DNA of 64,000 bases from NCBI RefSeq assembly GCF_932526225.1, contig NC_064042.1, positions 15,201,040-15,265,039 of the forward strand, in the 5' to 3' direction. Source of the DNA: Nematostella vectensis (taxonomy: Eukaryota > Cnidaria > Anthozoa > Actiniaria > Edwardsiidae). A program made the translations under genes and the position numbers. The number at the start of each line of letters is the position of its first letter. The stretch's first letter is position 1. The notes under the pieces were generated by a model. That model was not told the origin of the DNA and ran no database searches. It saw only the letters and a program-made list of their open reading frames with translations. This document shows, one piece after another, positions 1 through 11,390 of this stretch.

Positions 1-402
1 TCATTTCCAGTGTATCTTTCTTTCTTGTTGACTTTTTATTTTCTACTTCCTCTACTTCTTTATCCTTTTCACTTTATTTATTTATTTTTTTTGAAATAAT
101 GACATAGCTGAGCGCTGATGCTGTTTGTCTCGGAAAATACCAGAAACTGGGTACTCAACTAACAGTGCTCGATAGGATCTACTGCTTACCGTCAAAATTA
201 GCAGTAGCCATGTGTCAATCATCCTTTCGTTGCCATAGTTACAGGTAGTCACAGTATCTGTTTAATATTAACCACAATGTTAAGGCTTTATATATTTAGA
301 TATCCACGGTAGACAAGTAGTCCGTGGGATAAGGGGGGTTTAAACCCCCATCTTGGACAGCCCAGGAAAAGTGGCCCTAAAAAATGCCATACAGGATAAC
401 AG
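1..402. other. non-coding stretch, nothing recognised
   Basis: AT-rich sequence left of the first terminal inverted repeat. I see no long open frame, no recognisable protein and no tandem repeat. Confidence 0.4.
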
Positions 403-2820
403 CACGTCAGGAGAAAATGCCGTTTAGCAAGAAATGGCAAGAATATACGATTTTATCAAGACTCTTCTTAAAAATTTGCTCATTTCACTAAATATGAATC
501 TCCCGTCCTTTTACGTTAAGAAGTCAATCGATGATTTTACGAATCATGGCAAAAATGATTATGTGTTCCGTGATCGAATGTCTTAAACATCCATTTGTTA
601 TCATTTATTGTATTTATAAAGAAGCGAAATAGAAATTACCTCGAATGACGTGTTTCATTAAAGAAAGCAATAAGTGTTTTAGCTATAACCGATAAAAATG
701 TCCATTTTAACCGGAAGATATGTCAAAATCTTTTATTGTCAGTATCTGTTACATTTGAAAAGGAGCGAAACAACAATTGTTGACTGTATAAATTTATACA
801 GTCCTGGAGTTCAAAAAGGAATGTATAAATTTATACCGTCCCCGAGTTGAAAAAGGGATGTATAAATTTATACAGTCCCGGAGTTCAAAAAGAAATGTAT
901 AAATTTATACCGTCCCCGAGTCAAAAAAAGGATGTATAAATTTATACAGTACCGGAGTGCAAAAAGGAATGTATAAATTTATACAGTCCCGGAGTTCAAA
1001 AGGGAATGTATAAATTTATACCTTCGCCGAGTTAAAAAAGGATGTATAAATTTATACAGTCCCGGAGTTCAAAAAGGAATGTATAAACTTATACAGTCTC
1101 CGAGTTCAAAAAGGAATGTATAAATTTAACAGTCCCGGAGTTCAAAAAAGAATGTATAAATTTATACAGTCCCCGAGTTCAAAAAGGAATGTATAGATTT
1201 ATACAGTCCCGGAGTTCAAAAAGGAATGTATAAATTTATACCTTCCCCGAGTTAAAAAAGGATGTATAAATTTATACAGTCCCGGAGTTCAAAAAGGAAT
1301 GTATAAATTTATACAGTCCCCGAGTTCAAAAAGGAATGTATAAATTTATACAGTCCCGGAGTTCAAAAAGGAATGTATAAATTTATACAGTCCCCGAGTT
1401 CAAAAAGGAATGTATAAATTTATACAGTCCCCGAGTTCAAAAAGGAATGTATAAATTTATACAGTCCCGGAGTTCAAAAAGGAATGTATAGATTTATACA
1501 GTCCCGGAGTTCAAAAAGGAATGTATAGATTTATACAGTCCCGGAGTTCAAAAAGGAATGTATAAATTTATACAGTCCCGGAGTTCAAAAAGGAATGTAT
1601 AGATTTATACAGTCCCGGAGTTCAAAAAAGAATGTATAAATTTATACAGTCCCCGAGTTCAAAAAAGAATGTATAAATTTATACAGTCCCCGAGTTCAAA
1701 AAAGAATGTATAAATTTATACAGTCCCGGAGTTCAAAAAAGAATGTATAAATTTATACAGTCCCGGAGTTCAAAAAAGAATGTATAAATTTATACAGTCC
1801 CCGAGTTCAAAAAAGAATGTATAAATTTATACAGTCCCCGAGTTCAAAAAGGAATGTATAAATTTATACAGTCCCGGAGTTCAAAAAGGAATGTATAAAT
1901 TTATACAGTCCCGGAGTTCAAAAAAGAATGTATAAATTTATACAGTCCCGGAGTTCAAAAAGGAATGTATAAATTTATACAGTCCCGGAGTTCAAAAAAG
2001 AATGTATAAATTTATACAGTCCCGGAGTTCAAAAAAGAATGTATAAATTTATACAGTCCCGGAGTTCAAAAAAGAATGTATAAATTTATACAGTCCCGGA
2101 GTTCAAAAAAGAATGTATAAATTTATACAGTCCCGGAGTTCAAAAAAGAATGTATAAATTTATACAGTCCCCGAGTTCAAAAAAGAATGTATAAATTTAT
2201 ACAGTCCCCGAGTTCAAAAAAGAATGTATAAATTTACACATTCCCCTTTGACTCCGGGACTGTATAAATTTATACATTCCTTTTTGAACTCTTTACATGT
2301 TAAAAGGCCCAAAAAATCTAAAGGCTCCTCAAAATTGAAGACTCCCGCCAAGAAAAGCCTTAGGAACACAAAATGTGTTAAGTGTCCTTGAAATGCGGGA
2401 GTATCTTTACCTAATCGTGCTTTTGTGTTATTTTCACTGTATCTTTAGGAACTGAATCGTTGAAGGATCGAGTATGGCCATTTTGTTATGAATAGTAAGG
2501 GTCGAATATCAAATGTTTGTAGAAGTAGAGGAAATTGAAATAACTGAAGGGCTCTCAAAGGAATACATTAGGGATATGTGAAATAGTAACGAAATCCATT
2601 ATGTTGAAAAGGGTCCGACGCTCAAATTGTGTAATATCTGTACGTCTGCACAAAGGCTGTGATTGCAGAAATTGTCTAATATTGTAAATTTCAAATTCGT
2701 TACTTAAAGTATAACAGAAAAATCCCTTGATTTCGTTTAAAATAGAGTTAATCTCACTCCATTTTCGCCAATTTTATGTAAAAAATCCCAAACGGCGAAA
2801 CGGTATTTTCTCCTGACGTG
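403..2820. mobile_element. TIR-bounded non-autonomous DNA element with satellite core
   Basis: The left end (403-425) and right end (2798-2820) are inverted copies of a 23 bp sequence starting CACGTCAGGAGAAAAT; they differ at one position (G versus A at base 17). Between them lie about 360 bp of unique sequence, a 1.5 kb satellite and about 500 bp of unique sequence. There is no transposase frame, so if mobile it would depend on an enzyme supplied in trans. I found no convincing target-site duplication next to the repeats, so the exact termini are uncertain. Elements with inverted ends around a tandem-repeat core are known in marine invertebrates (for example the pearl elements of bivalves); similarity here is in architecture only. 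Confidence 0.6.
783..2291. repeat. 37-38 bp satellite with palindromic TATA-like core
   Basis: About 39 tandem units, each carrying the perfect 14 bp palindrome GTATAAATTTATAC, then a CCCGGAG or CCCCGAG spacer and a TTCAAAAAGG/TTCAAAAAAG segment. Units differ mainly by C/G at one spacer position and by the length of the A run. The last unit (about 2250-2291) is inverted relative to the rest, so the array ends in a fold-back. No coding potential is seen. Confidence 0.92.
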
Positions 2821-4673
2821 GTTGATTACACAATTCGCTTATTCAAGTAATCACGATAACCGGTGTGATTGTGTGTGGTAGCCAGATGTAACGAATTGTT
2901 TTTTCCTCATATTAGGTTGAGCCCCACCCCTCAGCAAAAATATCATGATGCGCTCCTGTTATAAAGTTCTTAGTGCAGTCGATATTCAAGCTGAAGACTG
3001 TCATGCGGGGGGGGGGGGGGGGGGGGGGATTACACATGATGGTTAATCAAAGGTAAGAGACCAGGTAATATAATAGGTAAAAGTAAGATCTAGACTATCA
3101 CTGGAATTTTTAATGGGAAGTACGAGCCAGATATTTTAATATTATATTCCCATTATTTTCAATGCATTTATCACATTTTGATATTAAAAAAAAATATTTT
3201 TTATTTCAAAATGGCTTCAGGTATTTACCATTATTTAGGGCCTTGCCAAAATTTTAAAAAGCTTTTGTAATTATGATTTCAATAAAAGGGGGATTTTCCA
3301 AATAAAATTATTTTAAAAATTTGTTTCTGAAGAATGTGTTTAAACACAGAGACCTGAAAATAGAGATAATTTCATATTCAGATTTCTCTCTTTCCGATTT
3401 TTTCCTTTTCTTTTATTATCAAAAGTATTTAAATCCATCGTTTCTGCGGAAATGAATTATTCACTGTTTGTCTTGCGGACTCACGAAAGAACAAGACTGG
3501 ATGATTATTAAAATCTTAAGCAAATATATCAGCCAGCTGCCACTTGATGGGTGAAATATCTGAATATTAGCAGCGGCAAAAACCTTACTCGTCACTCAAG
3601 GCTAAGGTGTGTTTATAATCTAACGAAATTTACTTGATTTGTAGATATTTTATATATATCAGATAAGTCGATGTCCCAAATTCGAATTAAATTTACCAGC
3701 AACTTTACGTTGGAATCAGGTCAGAATGATATGCAAAATAGTTATGTACAGTATATGTTATTTACTTCAGCCAAAATATATTAGATTATTCCACTTTTGC
3801 CAAATTCAGATAAAAAAAACTACATTTGTATGTTTTAAAAGCTCTTTTATTTAATGATATGCAAAACATGGGATAAGGAATATTTGATCACCTTGAACAT
3901 CCGATTGTTTTTCTTTTCTGGAAGCTGTTTAACATAGTAGCAATAAAGAAGAAGTCTCTTTCCCTGAAAACGAAGGGTTTTAGGTAATTATCATACACAA
4001 ATAATAGACTTACGTTGTAGAGCGTCAAATTATCAGCCGATGGGAAATTTTTCCCTCATTTCCTTGGTGCTCTTTTTTACCACACGGCTTGGTCCAAAGC
4101 GAGAACGATCAACATGAAAAGCAAATAGAACACCCTTCCAAGACTAGAGGGTGACTGCGTGATCGACAGGTTTTTAATTTCGTTACGTTGCATGCTGTCA
4201 GTGATTCAATGTCATCAAAGTCCCAAATAGCTCGGTACAAATGAATGCAAATGGATGAAAATAAATGGCTCGGTATCTTTGTATGAAATGCAACTATTAT
4301 GTACTGACATGAAAGACTCTGATTTCAGTCAGATTTTGTATTTAGGTTTGGGTTCCTGATTTGCGAATTTAAATGATGTGAGCATTAATCAAATTTTCAG
4401 CATTCCCTCCCATTCTCCGCTAGAAGGGTTCGCATTGTTAAGATAGCTCACCTCTCATAGGCTCAATACGAATATTGACCAATAAGGGACAAACCAACAA
4501 GATATTTTAGGGGGGGGGGGGGGGGTTGTCACCACCACTCCAACCTACCGAATGGTCCTTGTCGAGAACTTGCTAGAATACTAGCACAAGTAAAATACTG
4601 CGAGCAACTGGACACTTATGCCTTAGATCTGCGAGTAATTTCTAATTAAGAAGTCGAGCATGCGAGCACTTGA
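2821..4673. other. non-coding stretch with two poly-G tracts
   Basis: No gene is seen. It contains a 22-base G run (3007-3028) and a second G run near 4510-4526; the rest is AT-rich single-copy-looking sequence. Confidence 0.4.
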
Positions 4674-4860
4674 AAACGAGGCGACTTGCACTAGGAAGGC
4701 ACGTGACCATAGGGTGGTAAACTCGCGCGCTCCAGCTTTTGGCGGCAAAATGACAAAAAAAATAGCAACTTATTAAGCGCTTACGAATCAAGAAAGTTTC
4801 TTTGTCAGAAATGGATTATTTTCATTGAAAGGTTTTCTTCCGTCTCTGGCGTGACGGGCC
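4674..4860 (+). repeat. dispersed repeat, copy 1
   Basis: Aligns in the same orientation with 15421-15630. Shared landmarks in order are a GCGACTTG block, CACGTGAC, an AAACTC-CGCG block, an AGCGCTTACG-ATCA block and GATTTTCATTGAAAG-like sequence. Identity looks about 60-65 percent by eye. No inverted ends or coding frame are recognised. Confidence 0.45.
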
Positions 4861-5230
4861 AGAACTGAATTTGCCACGCAAAAAGTCACGTGACTTCTCG
4901 CCTTGTCCCTGAGGGGAGTTGCGGTGACGTCTCCCTCATTTACATAGCATTGTCGGCGACTAAGGCTCGTCCCCAGGCTCCTGCTTAGCTCTTTTTCTAA
5001 GGCCCCATAATGCAGCGCGGACATATTTCACTTTCAACATGGCGGACTGTTGTTGTGTTGACACTAGCGGCCAATCAAACATGACGTCACTAACAAGAAG
5101 CCGCGCAGCGAAAAGGAGCCTGGGGACAAGACGAGGCCAGTCGCGACTGTCTTCAAGACAAAAGAACGTAAGAAAACACTATATAACGAATGAAATTATC
5201 TCTCTTTATAGCGAATTTGAGTTGTTTGGA

Positions 5231-5236
5231 TTTATT
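5231..5236 (-). terminator. possible poly(A) signal for the 5387-5728 gene
   Basis: AATAAA on the minus strand about 150 bases past the stop codon of the small membrane-protein gene. Confidence 0.35.
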
Positions 5237-5386
5237 TTATCATCTCCGCGCGCACCCTTTGGTGTTTGTTGAAGTCCTTTTTATTCTTTTCCGGAGTTTT
5301 GACATCTGTCTTTACGCTTGGTTCAATTATCTCTGATGAAGAAAAGTTCACCCTTCGTCATCGGAGTCATTTCTTTTTTTTTTTTT

Positions 5387-5728
5387 TCAAAGGGCATTCT
5401 CCTGAAATCCATCGGCATGATGTACTTCTCCTCTCCTCGCCGCCATGTTTAGCACGCGGACTTGGTCTCCTTCTTGAGGAAATCGCTCTGAATGTTTGAT
5501 GTAACAAAATCGCAAGAACAAAACATTGATAATCGTGAAGAACACCGCTCCAAGTACAATCACAGCAACGGTCCCACTGCGCTTCAGCCAACTTTGTGTG
5601 TTGTCAGCCTCGTTGAAGATGGATAGATATCTCGAGTCCGTTGTTGTGTTGAGTTTTTCGTCCAAACATTGAAAGACGTGAAACAAGTAAACGAACGAAG
5701 CCACCAAAAGCCAAACGCAACCAGCCAT
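5387..5728 (-). CDS. small type I single-pass membrane protein A, unknown family
   Basis: Intronless frame of 113 residues starting at an ATG. Residues 1-21 look like a signal peptide (hydrophobic, ending near FQC). The short ectodomain (about 22-51) has one N-glycosylation sequon at N27 (NTT). Residues about 52-77 form one hydrophobic transmembrane segment, followed by the basic stop FCYIKHSER. The cytoplasmic tail (78-113) is polar and ends NAL, so unlike the other four members of this cluster it lacks a Ser/Thr at -2 of the C-terminus. I recognise no named family. It is supported by the textbook signal-TM-tail layout in a region otherwise empty of genes, plus an AATAAA downstream. A chance frame is possible. 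Confidence 0.5.
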   Translation of the reverse strand: MAGCVWLLVASFVYLFHVFQCLDEKLNTTTDSRYLSIFNEADNTQSWLKRSGTVAVIVLGAVFFTIINVLFLRFCYIKHSERFPQEGDQVRVLNMAARRGEVHHADGFQENAL

Positions 5729-5802
5729 TTTTTTAATTTGATTACTTTTATAAGGAGTAAAAATAAAATGTAAGTTCCGCTTGTCATATTCGTGGTTGTC
5801 AA

Positions 5803-6952
5803 GAGGCGCTTTCCTTAATGGCTTCTAATGTAATCTTGAAGGCTCTATTTCCTTGTGTTATTGAATGGAGCTAGAGCAGAACTAAAAACTGAATGGAAAG
5901 AATCGATGGCACGTACTTAAAATAATCAGATAAAGGACTATTTGCAATCAAAGATGACGATCTTCATTAATTTATAGACTTTTTTACTTCTATAAAAGTC
6001 TAGATGATGGGGTTGGCTTTAAAAATAATGTATTAATTTTTTTGATAAAAGTATAGGAAGATAACGATAATGATGCTGATGATAATGAAGATGTTGATGA
6101 TGATGAAAGATGATGAAAAAGACGATGATGTTGATGATGACAATAAAGAAGGTGACGACGATGATGATGATGATGTTAAATGCTGATCATGATAATGAAG
6201 GCTGGCTGGAGATAGTAATGGAGCTGGAACTATGAGACCGCGCGTTGTATCTTAAATATTCCATTAATAATGATACGAAATAACGGGAGCTGGCACATCA
6301 TAACATTTATTCATGTCATTTACAACTACTTATATACAAAAAGAGAAACTAATTTACTTTTCTGATAAATAATATTCAAGCACAATTTTTATATGCATTC
6401 TTAAAATATCAAAATAGTCATTGAACCATCCCTTTAATTACAATATCATGACATGAAAATGCCCACAATGAAACACCCGAGGTGATAACATTCTTTGCCA
6501 AGCGCTGTGGTGTCCAGGCTACCAAGTATAGTTCCACGGGCGCCGACGGAAATGAACGTGAAAGTTAAATCGCGTAGGGAGTCAGTCAAGCTGGCGTGCC
6601 AATAAGGATGAACCGTATTCAGACATTATAAATAATATAAGAAAATGGGATAATCTTTTCAGAAACAAAGTGTTAGGCGACATGAATATTTATCTTATTG
6701 TAGTTTTGTATGCTATTTGTTTCATTTGTTCTGTTCTTGGCGAAGAATAAGGCTTTTAGAGTATGGATATTTAACAGCAAATTTATAAAGACCACATAAC
6801 ATGAACTTATAGGGACGCATATTGGAATAAAATGCTATGGATAGCAGGGGCCTTGGAGAAGGCAAACGTTTTAGCGTTTACTTCATAATGAACCTTCATT
6901 ATCATCACCAAGGAAACTCGTGACCAATGCCTCGGTGTAAGGCTAAGGTATG
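5803..6952. other. non-coding stretch with a GAT microsatellite
   Basis: No gene is seen. An imperfect GAT/GATGAA microsatellite runs from about 6068 to 6176; the remainder is AT-rich. Confidence 0.4.
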
Positions 6953-9272
6953 GGGAGAGCGAGCCCGAGAGAGCAAGCCCGAGAGAGCAAGCCCGAGAGA
7001 GCAAGCCCGGAGGAGAGCAAGCCCGAGGAGAGCGAGCCCGAGAGAGCAAGCCCGGGGAGAGCGAGCCCGAGAGAGCGAGCCCGAGAGAGCAAGCCCGAGA
7101 GAGCGAGCCCGAGAGAGCGAGCCCGAGAGAGCAAGCCCGAGAGAGCAAGCCCGGAGAGAGCAAGCCCGAGGAGAGCAAGCCCGAGGAGAGCAAGCCCGGG
7201 GAGAGCGAGCCCGAGAGAGCAAGCCCGAGAAAGCGAGCCCGAGAAAGCGAGCCAGAGAGAGCAAGCCCGAGAAAGCGAGCCCGAGAGAGCAAGCCCGAGA
7301 GAGCGAGCCCGAGAGAGCGAGCCCGAGAGAGCAAGCCCGAGAAAGCGAGCCCGAGAGAGCAAGACGGAGAGAGCGAGCCCGAGAGAGCGAGCCCAAGAGA
7401 GCAAGCCCGAGAGAGCAAGCCCGAGAGAGCGAGCCCGAGACAGCGAGCCCGAGAGAGCAAGCCCGGAGAGAGCAAGCCCGAGGAGAGCAAGCCCGAGGAG
7501 AGCAAGCCCGGGGAGAGCGAGCCCGAGAGAGCAAGCCCGAGAAAGCGAGCCCGAGAAAGCGAGCCCGAGAGAGCAAGCCCGAGAAAGCGAGCCCGAGAGA
7601 GCAAGCCCGAGAGAGCGAGCCCGAGAGAGCGAGCCCGAGAGAGCAAGCCCGAGAAAGCGAGCCCGAGAGAGCAAGACGGAGAGAGCGAGCCCGAGAGAGC
7701 GAGCCCAAGAGAGCAAGCCCGAGAGAGCAAGCCCGAGAGAGCGAGCCCGAGAGAGCGAGCCCGAGAGAGCAAGCCCGGAGAGAGCAAGCCCGAGGAGAGC
7801 AAGCCCGAGGAGAGCAAGCCCGGGGAGAGCGAGCCCGAGAGAGCAAGCCCGAGAAAGCGAGCCCGAGAAAGCGAGCCCGAGAGAGCAAGCCCGAGAAAGC
7901 GAGCCCGAGAGAGCAAGCCCGAGAGAGCGAGCCCGAGAGAGCGAGCCCGAGAGAGCAAGCCCGAGAAAGCGAGCCCGAGAGAGCAAGACGGAGAGAGCGA
8001 GCCCGAGAGAGCGAGCCCAAGAGAGCAAGCCCGAGAGAGCAAGCCCGAGAGAGCGAGCCCGAGAGAGCGAGCCCGAGAGAGCGAGCCCGAGAGAGCGAGC
8101 CCGAGAGAGCAAGCCCGGGGAGAGCGAGCCCGAGAGAGCGAGCCCGGGGAGAGCGAGCCCGAGAGAGCGAGCCCGAGAGAGCGAGCCCGAGAGAGCGAGC
8201 CCGAGAGAGCGAGCCCGAGAGAGCGAGCCCGAGAGAGCAAGCCCGAGAGCCGAGAGAGCAAGCCCAAGAGAGCAAGCCCGAGAGAGCAAGCCCGGAGAGA
8301 GCAAGCCCGAGGAGAGCAAGCCCGGTGAGAGCGAGCCCGAGAGAGCAAGCCCGAGAAAGCGAGCCCGAGAGAGCGAGCCCGAGAGAGCAAGCCCGAGAAA
8401 GCGAGCCCGAGAGAGCGAGCCCGAGAGAGCAAGCCCGAGAGAGCAAGCCCGGAGAGAGCAAGCCCGAGGAGAGCAAGCCCGAGGAGAGCAAGCCCGGGGA
8501 GAGCGAGCCCGAGAGAGCAAGCCCGAGAAAGCGAGCCCGAGAAAGCGAGCCCGAGAGAGCAAGCCCGAGAAAGCGAGCCCGAGAGAGCGAGCCCGAGAGA
8601 GCGAGCCCGAGAGAGCGAGCCCGAGAGAGCGAGCCCGAGAGAGCAAGCCCGAGAAAGCGAGCCCGAGAGAGCAAGCCCGGAGAGAGCGAGCCCGAGAGAG
8701 CGAGCCCAAGAGAGCAAGCCCGAGAGAGCGAGCCCGAGAGAGCAAGCCCGAGAGAGCGAGCCCGAGAGAGCGAGCCCGAGAGAGCAAGCCCGGGGAGAGC
8801 GAGCCCGAGAGAGCGAGCCCGGGGAGAGCGAGCCCGAGAGAGCGAGCCCGAGAGAGCGAGCCCGAGAGAGCGAGCCCGAGAAAGCAAGCCCGAGAGCCGA
8901 GAGAGCAAGCCCAAGAGAGCAAGCCCGAGAGAGCAAGCCCGGAGAGAGCAAGCCCGAGGAGAGCAAGCCCGAGGAGAGCAAGCCCGAGAGAGCGAGCAAG
9001 AGAGAGCAAGCCCGAGAGAGCGAGCCCAAGAGAGCGAGCCCGAGAGAGCGAGCCCGAGAGAGCAAGCCCGAGAGAGCGAACCCGAGAGAGCAAGCCCGGG
9101 GAGAGCGAGCCCGAGAGAGCAAGCCCGGGGAGAGCGCGCCCGAGAGAGCAAGCCCGAGAGAGCGAGCCCGAGAGAGCGAGCCCGAGAGAGCAAGCCCGGG
9201 GAGAGCGAGCCCGAGAGAGTGAGACCGTGAGAGCGAGCCCGAGAGAGCAAGCCCGGGGAGAGCGAGCCCGAG
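6953..9272. repeat. 12 bp satellite GAGAGCRAGCCC with higher-order structure
   Basis: About 190 near-perfect copies of the 12-mer GAGAGCRAGCCC, with variants such as GAGAAAGCGAGCCC and GGAGAGCAAGCCC. A rare variant (AAGACGG) recurs at 7361, 7673 and 7983, showing a higher-order repeat of about 310-312 bp (26 units). Because the unit has no stop codon in several frames, long open frames of over 760 codons run through it on both strands. They are pure repeats (for example SERASPRE-like or LGLALSGL-like) and I do not call them genes. Confidence 0.93.
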
Positions 9273-9420
9273 GCCGTTGCGAACGGGTGACCCCCGTGAG
9301 CGTACATGCTTTCAACGCTGCGGGGAGGTGGCGGGTCGCAAAGCGGCTTGCGATCTGCTCTGTGGAGTCGCAAGGACTTGAAGTGAAATATTCTGAGATA
9401 GCTTCAGAATGCATAGCTTA

Positions 9421-11027
9421 ACTAACAACAACTTTTGCTGATATCAGAACCCTGTTGATGATTCGCCACGATTTCGCCTCATTGGGAATATCATTCCTGA
9501 TATCCCCAAGTGAGAGTAGTGATCAGGTGATTTCATTTAAATTTAGTTCCTAAACAGAGCTATCCAGAGGCTAAAGAATAACCATCTTAGTTGTTTTAGC
9601 CAATGTGAAATGAAGATCAAGTTTAAGATGTAAGCTTGAATTGCTGAAAACAATAAAGAATCATGGCCCAGCCTGAATCCAAAAAATAGACGTCCCAGCA
9701 ATGATGTAAGTGTTCGACACCGACACTACGTAGCACCATGCAACATTTTGTACTAAGGCCCATTAATGCTTGGCTTTTCTACGACAATTCCACAATTTCA
9801 ACATTTGCTTTTATACATTCCGTGGACATTACTCAATGCAGGGGAAAGTAACTAGAAGGTTTTTGTGGGAGGGCGCAAGTTTACGAAAAGTGAACCAAGT
9901 ATACATATGTTCAATCTATGTTTGCTTTAAACGCAACTCCAAAAGGTAAAAGACTATACTACACTATAATGCGTACTAATTCCTGGTTATTGAGGCGAGT
10001 GTTTATCATTCTTTTTAACTACACACAATCTAAAATCGCACTAAGTTAACCAATATTCTTTATAATCACTTTTATTTGTAATTAATTTTATTTGTGCAAA
10101 ATTGTCCCCTTCCCCTCCCTTCATTTCAGAACATGGCACGTTTTGCGCAAAACTCGAGCTTCGCTGCACTGAAGGCACGATCTCGCACCTCGTGCTTGAT
10201 GTAAAAAAGATCCACTGTTTAGAATGATAAAAAAAAGTGAATATACGATTATGTTTGTATTTTGTCCAACCTTCAAATTAGACCTATAGATCCCGTGTAG
10301 GGGGATGCCCAGTGCCCACCCTTCCTCCCCCAAATCAATAGTTAAGGGCCTGCAATAAATCTATGAGTTTATTGAGAGGAAAGCTCTGTTGGCATCAAAG
10401 AAAATAACAGGCTTAAAATTCTTTTTAAATTTGAATCAGCGGCGGATGTATTTATCTAGATCCACCACGGCTGCTCAGGACAGCACGAACGCGAAAACTT
10501 ATGACTTTGTCATAAGAGGTCATAACATTAATTAGTAGTACTTAAGACATCATGAAGATCGTCTGTATGTGCCGTCGTCATAGCATTCTAGGGGCATAAA
10601 AGCGGCGAATTTTTCAATTTAATGATTCATCCATATGTCTTCTGCTTGTTAAAAGTACAATAAGACCAATGGTATCTTTTGACTATCGATACTTGCCGTT
10701 TGCTCTGACATTTTGTTAATACGTGCATACTATATAACGGTCTAGTAGTGTCTACGCTAGTGTCTCGTTTGGTTTGTTGAGTGCTCTAGGGCTAGTCAGA
10801 CGTTAAAGTAATGGACACATTTCTCCTCCTTTATACAAATCTTCAGCTCAGCGTTTGTGCTGTCTTGCACTTCTCTGACTGTCCTGCATTTGCATAATGC
10901 CATGCGTTGCTTTCACCGCGACTATCTTAAAGCTTAAAGCTCGGATGGGTTTCAGAGGCGTCCAGTTTGGTTTACATTTGCCTCAAGTACCAATACATAA
11001 GGGAATAGTATATCGGAGACTACCATC
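9421..11027. other. non-coding stretch, nothing recognised
   Basis: AT-rich sequence with only short open frames that have no signal peptide, domain or splice support. No repeats of note. Confidence 0.4.
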
Positions 11028-11354
11028 TCATATTGGTGTCTCAGCAGTAGACTCTAATGTAATTGTTCTTTCTATATTGTCATCGGACGAGTAATCCGAA
11101 TCCATCTTCATCCATTTCTCTACAGGAGGACGAAGAAAGCTAGTAGGCAATCCAGAAGTGCAACGGAAACTCATCACCGGTCTTTCAACTCGTGGCGGCG
11201 TCTCTCCGCCTTTTATATATCGGAGCATCACCCAAAACAAAACACCAATTCCCATAATACAGCCCGAAGAAATGATTACTATCACAACAACGGCGTTTTT
11301 AAACTCGTCGAGTTTTTGAGTGGTCGTTGGTACCAGTGTTGAATTCGTTTCCAT
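11028..11354 (-). CDS. small single-pass membrane protein B, N-out, KCNE-like topology
   Basis: Intronless, 108 residues from the ATG at 11354; the frame stays open a little further upstream but only to a GTG. There is no signal peptide. The N-terminus is short, with a glycosylation sequon at N4 (NST) and a Thr-rich stretch; a transmembrane segment spans about 21-47, ending WVMLRYIKGGE. The tail is about 60 residues with an acidic Ser-rich patch (SDYSSDDN) and the C-terminal class I PDZ ligand ETPI. N-out topology, early sequon, one helix, the juxtamembrane ML-YI-K pattern and a single coding exon all resemble KCNE potassium-channel beta subunits. That resemblance is my inference from layout and cannot be confirmed by eye. 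An unseen upstream exon could add a signal peptide. Confidence 0.5.
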   Translation of the reverse strand: METNSTLVPTTTQKLDEFKNAVVVIVIISSGCIMGIGVLFWVMLRYIKGGETPPRVERPVMSFRCTSGLPTSFLRPPVEKWMKMDSDYSSDDNIERTITLESTAETPI

Positions 11355-11390
11355 ACTTTGACCACGTTTTTGATACACTTTGAACCACAC

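Noticed and set aside
6905-9421. Open frames of 767-823 codons on both strands
   Set aside because: They are translations of a 12 bp repeat without stops; composition is pure repeat and frames overlap on both strands.
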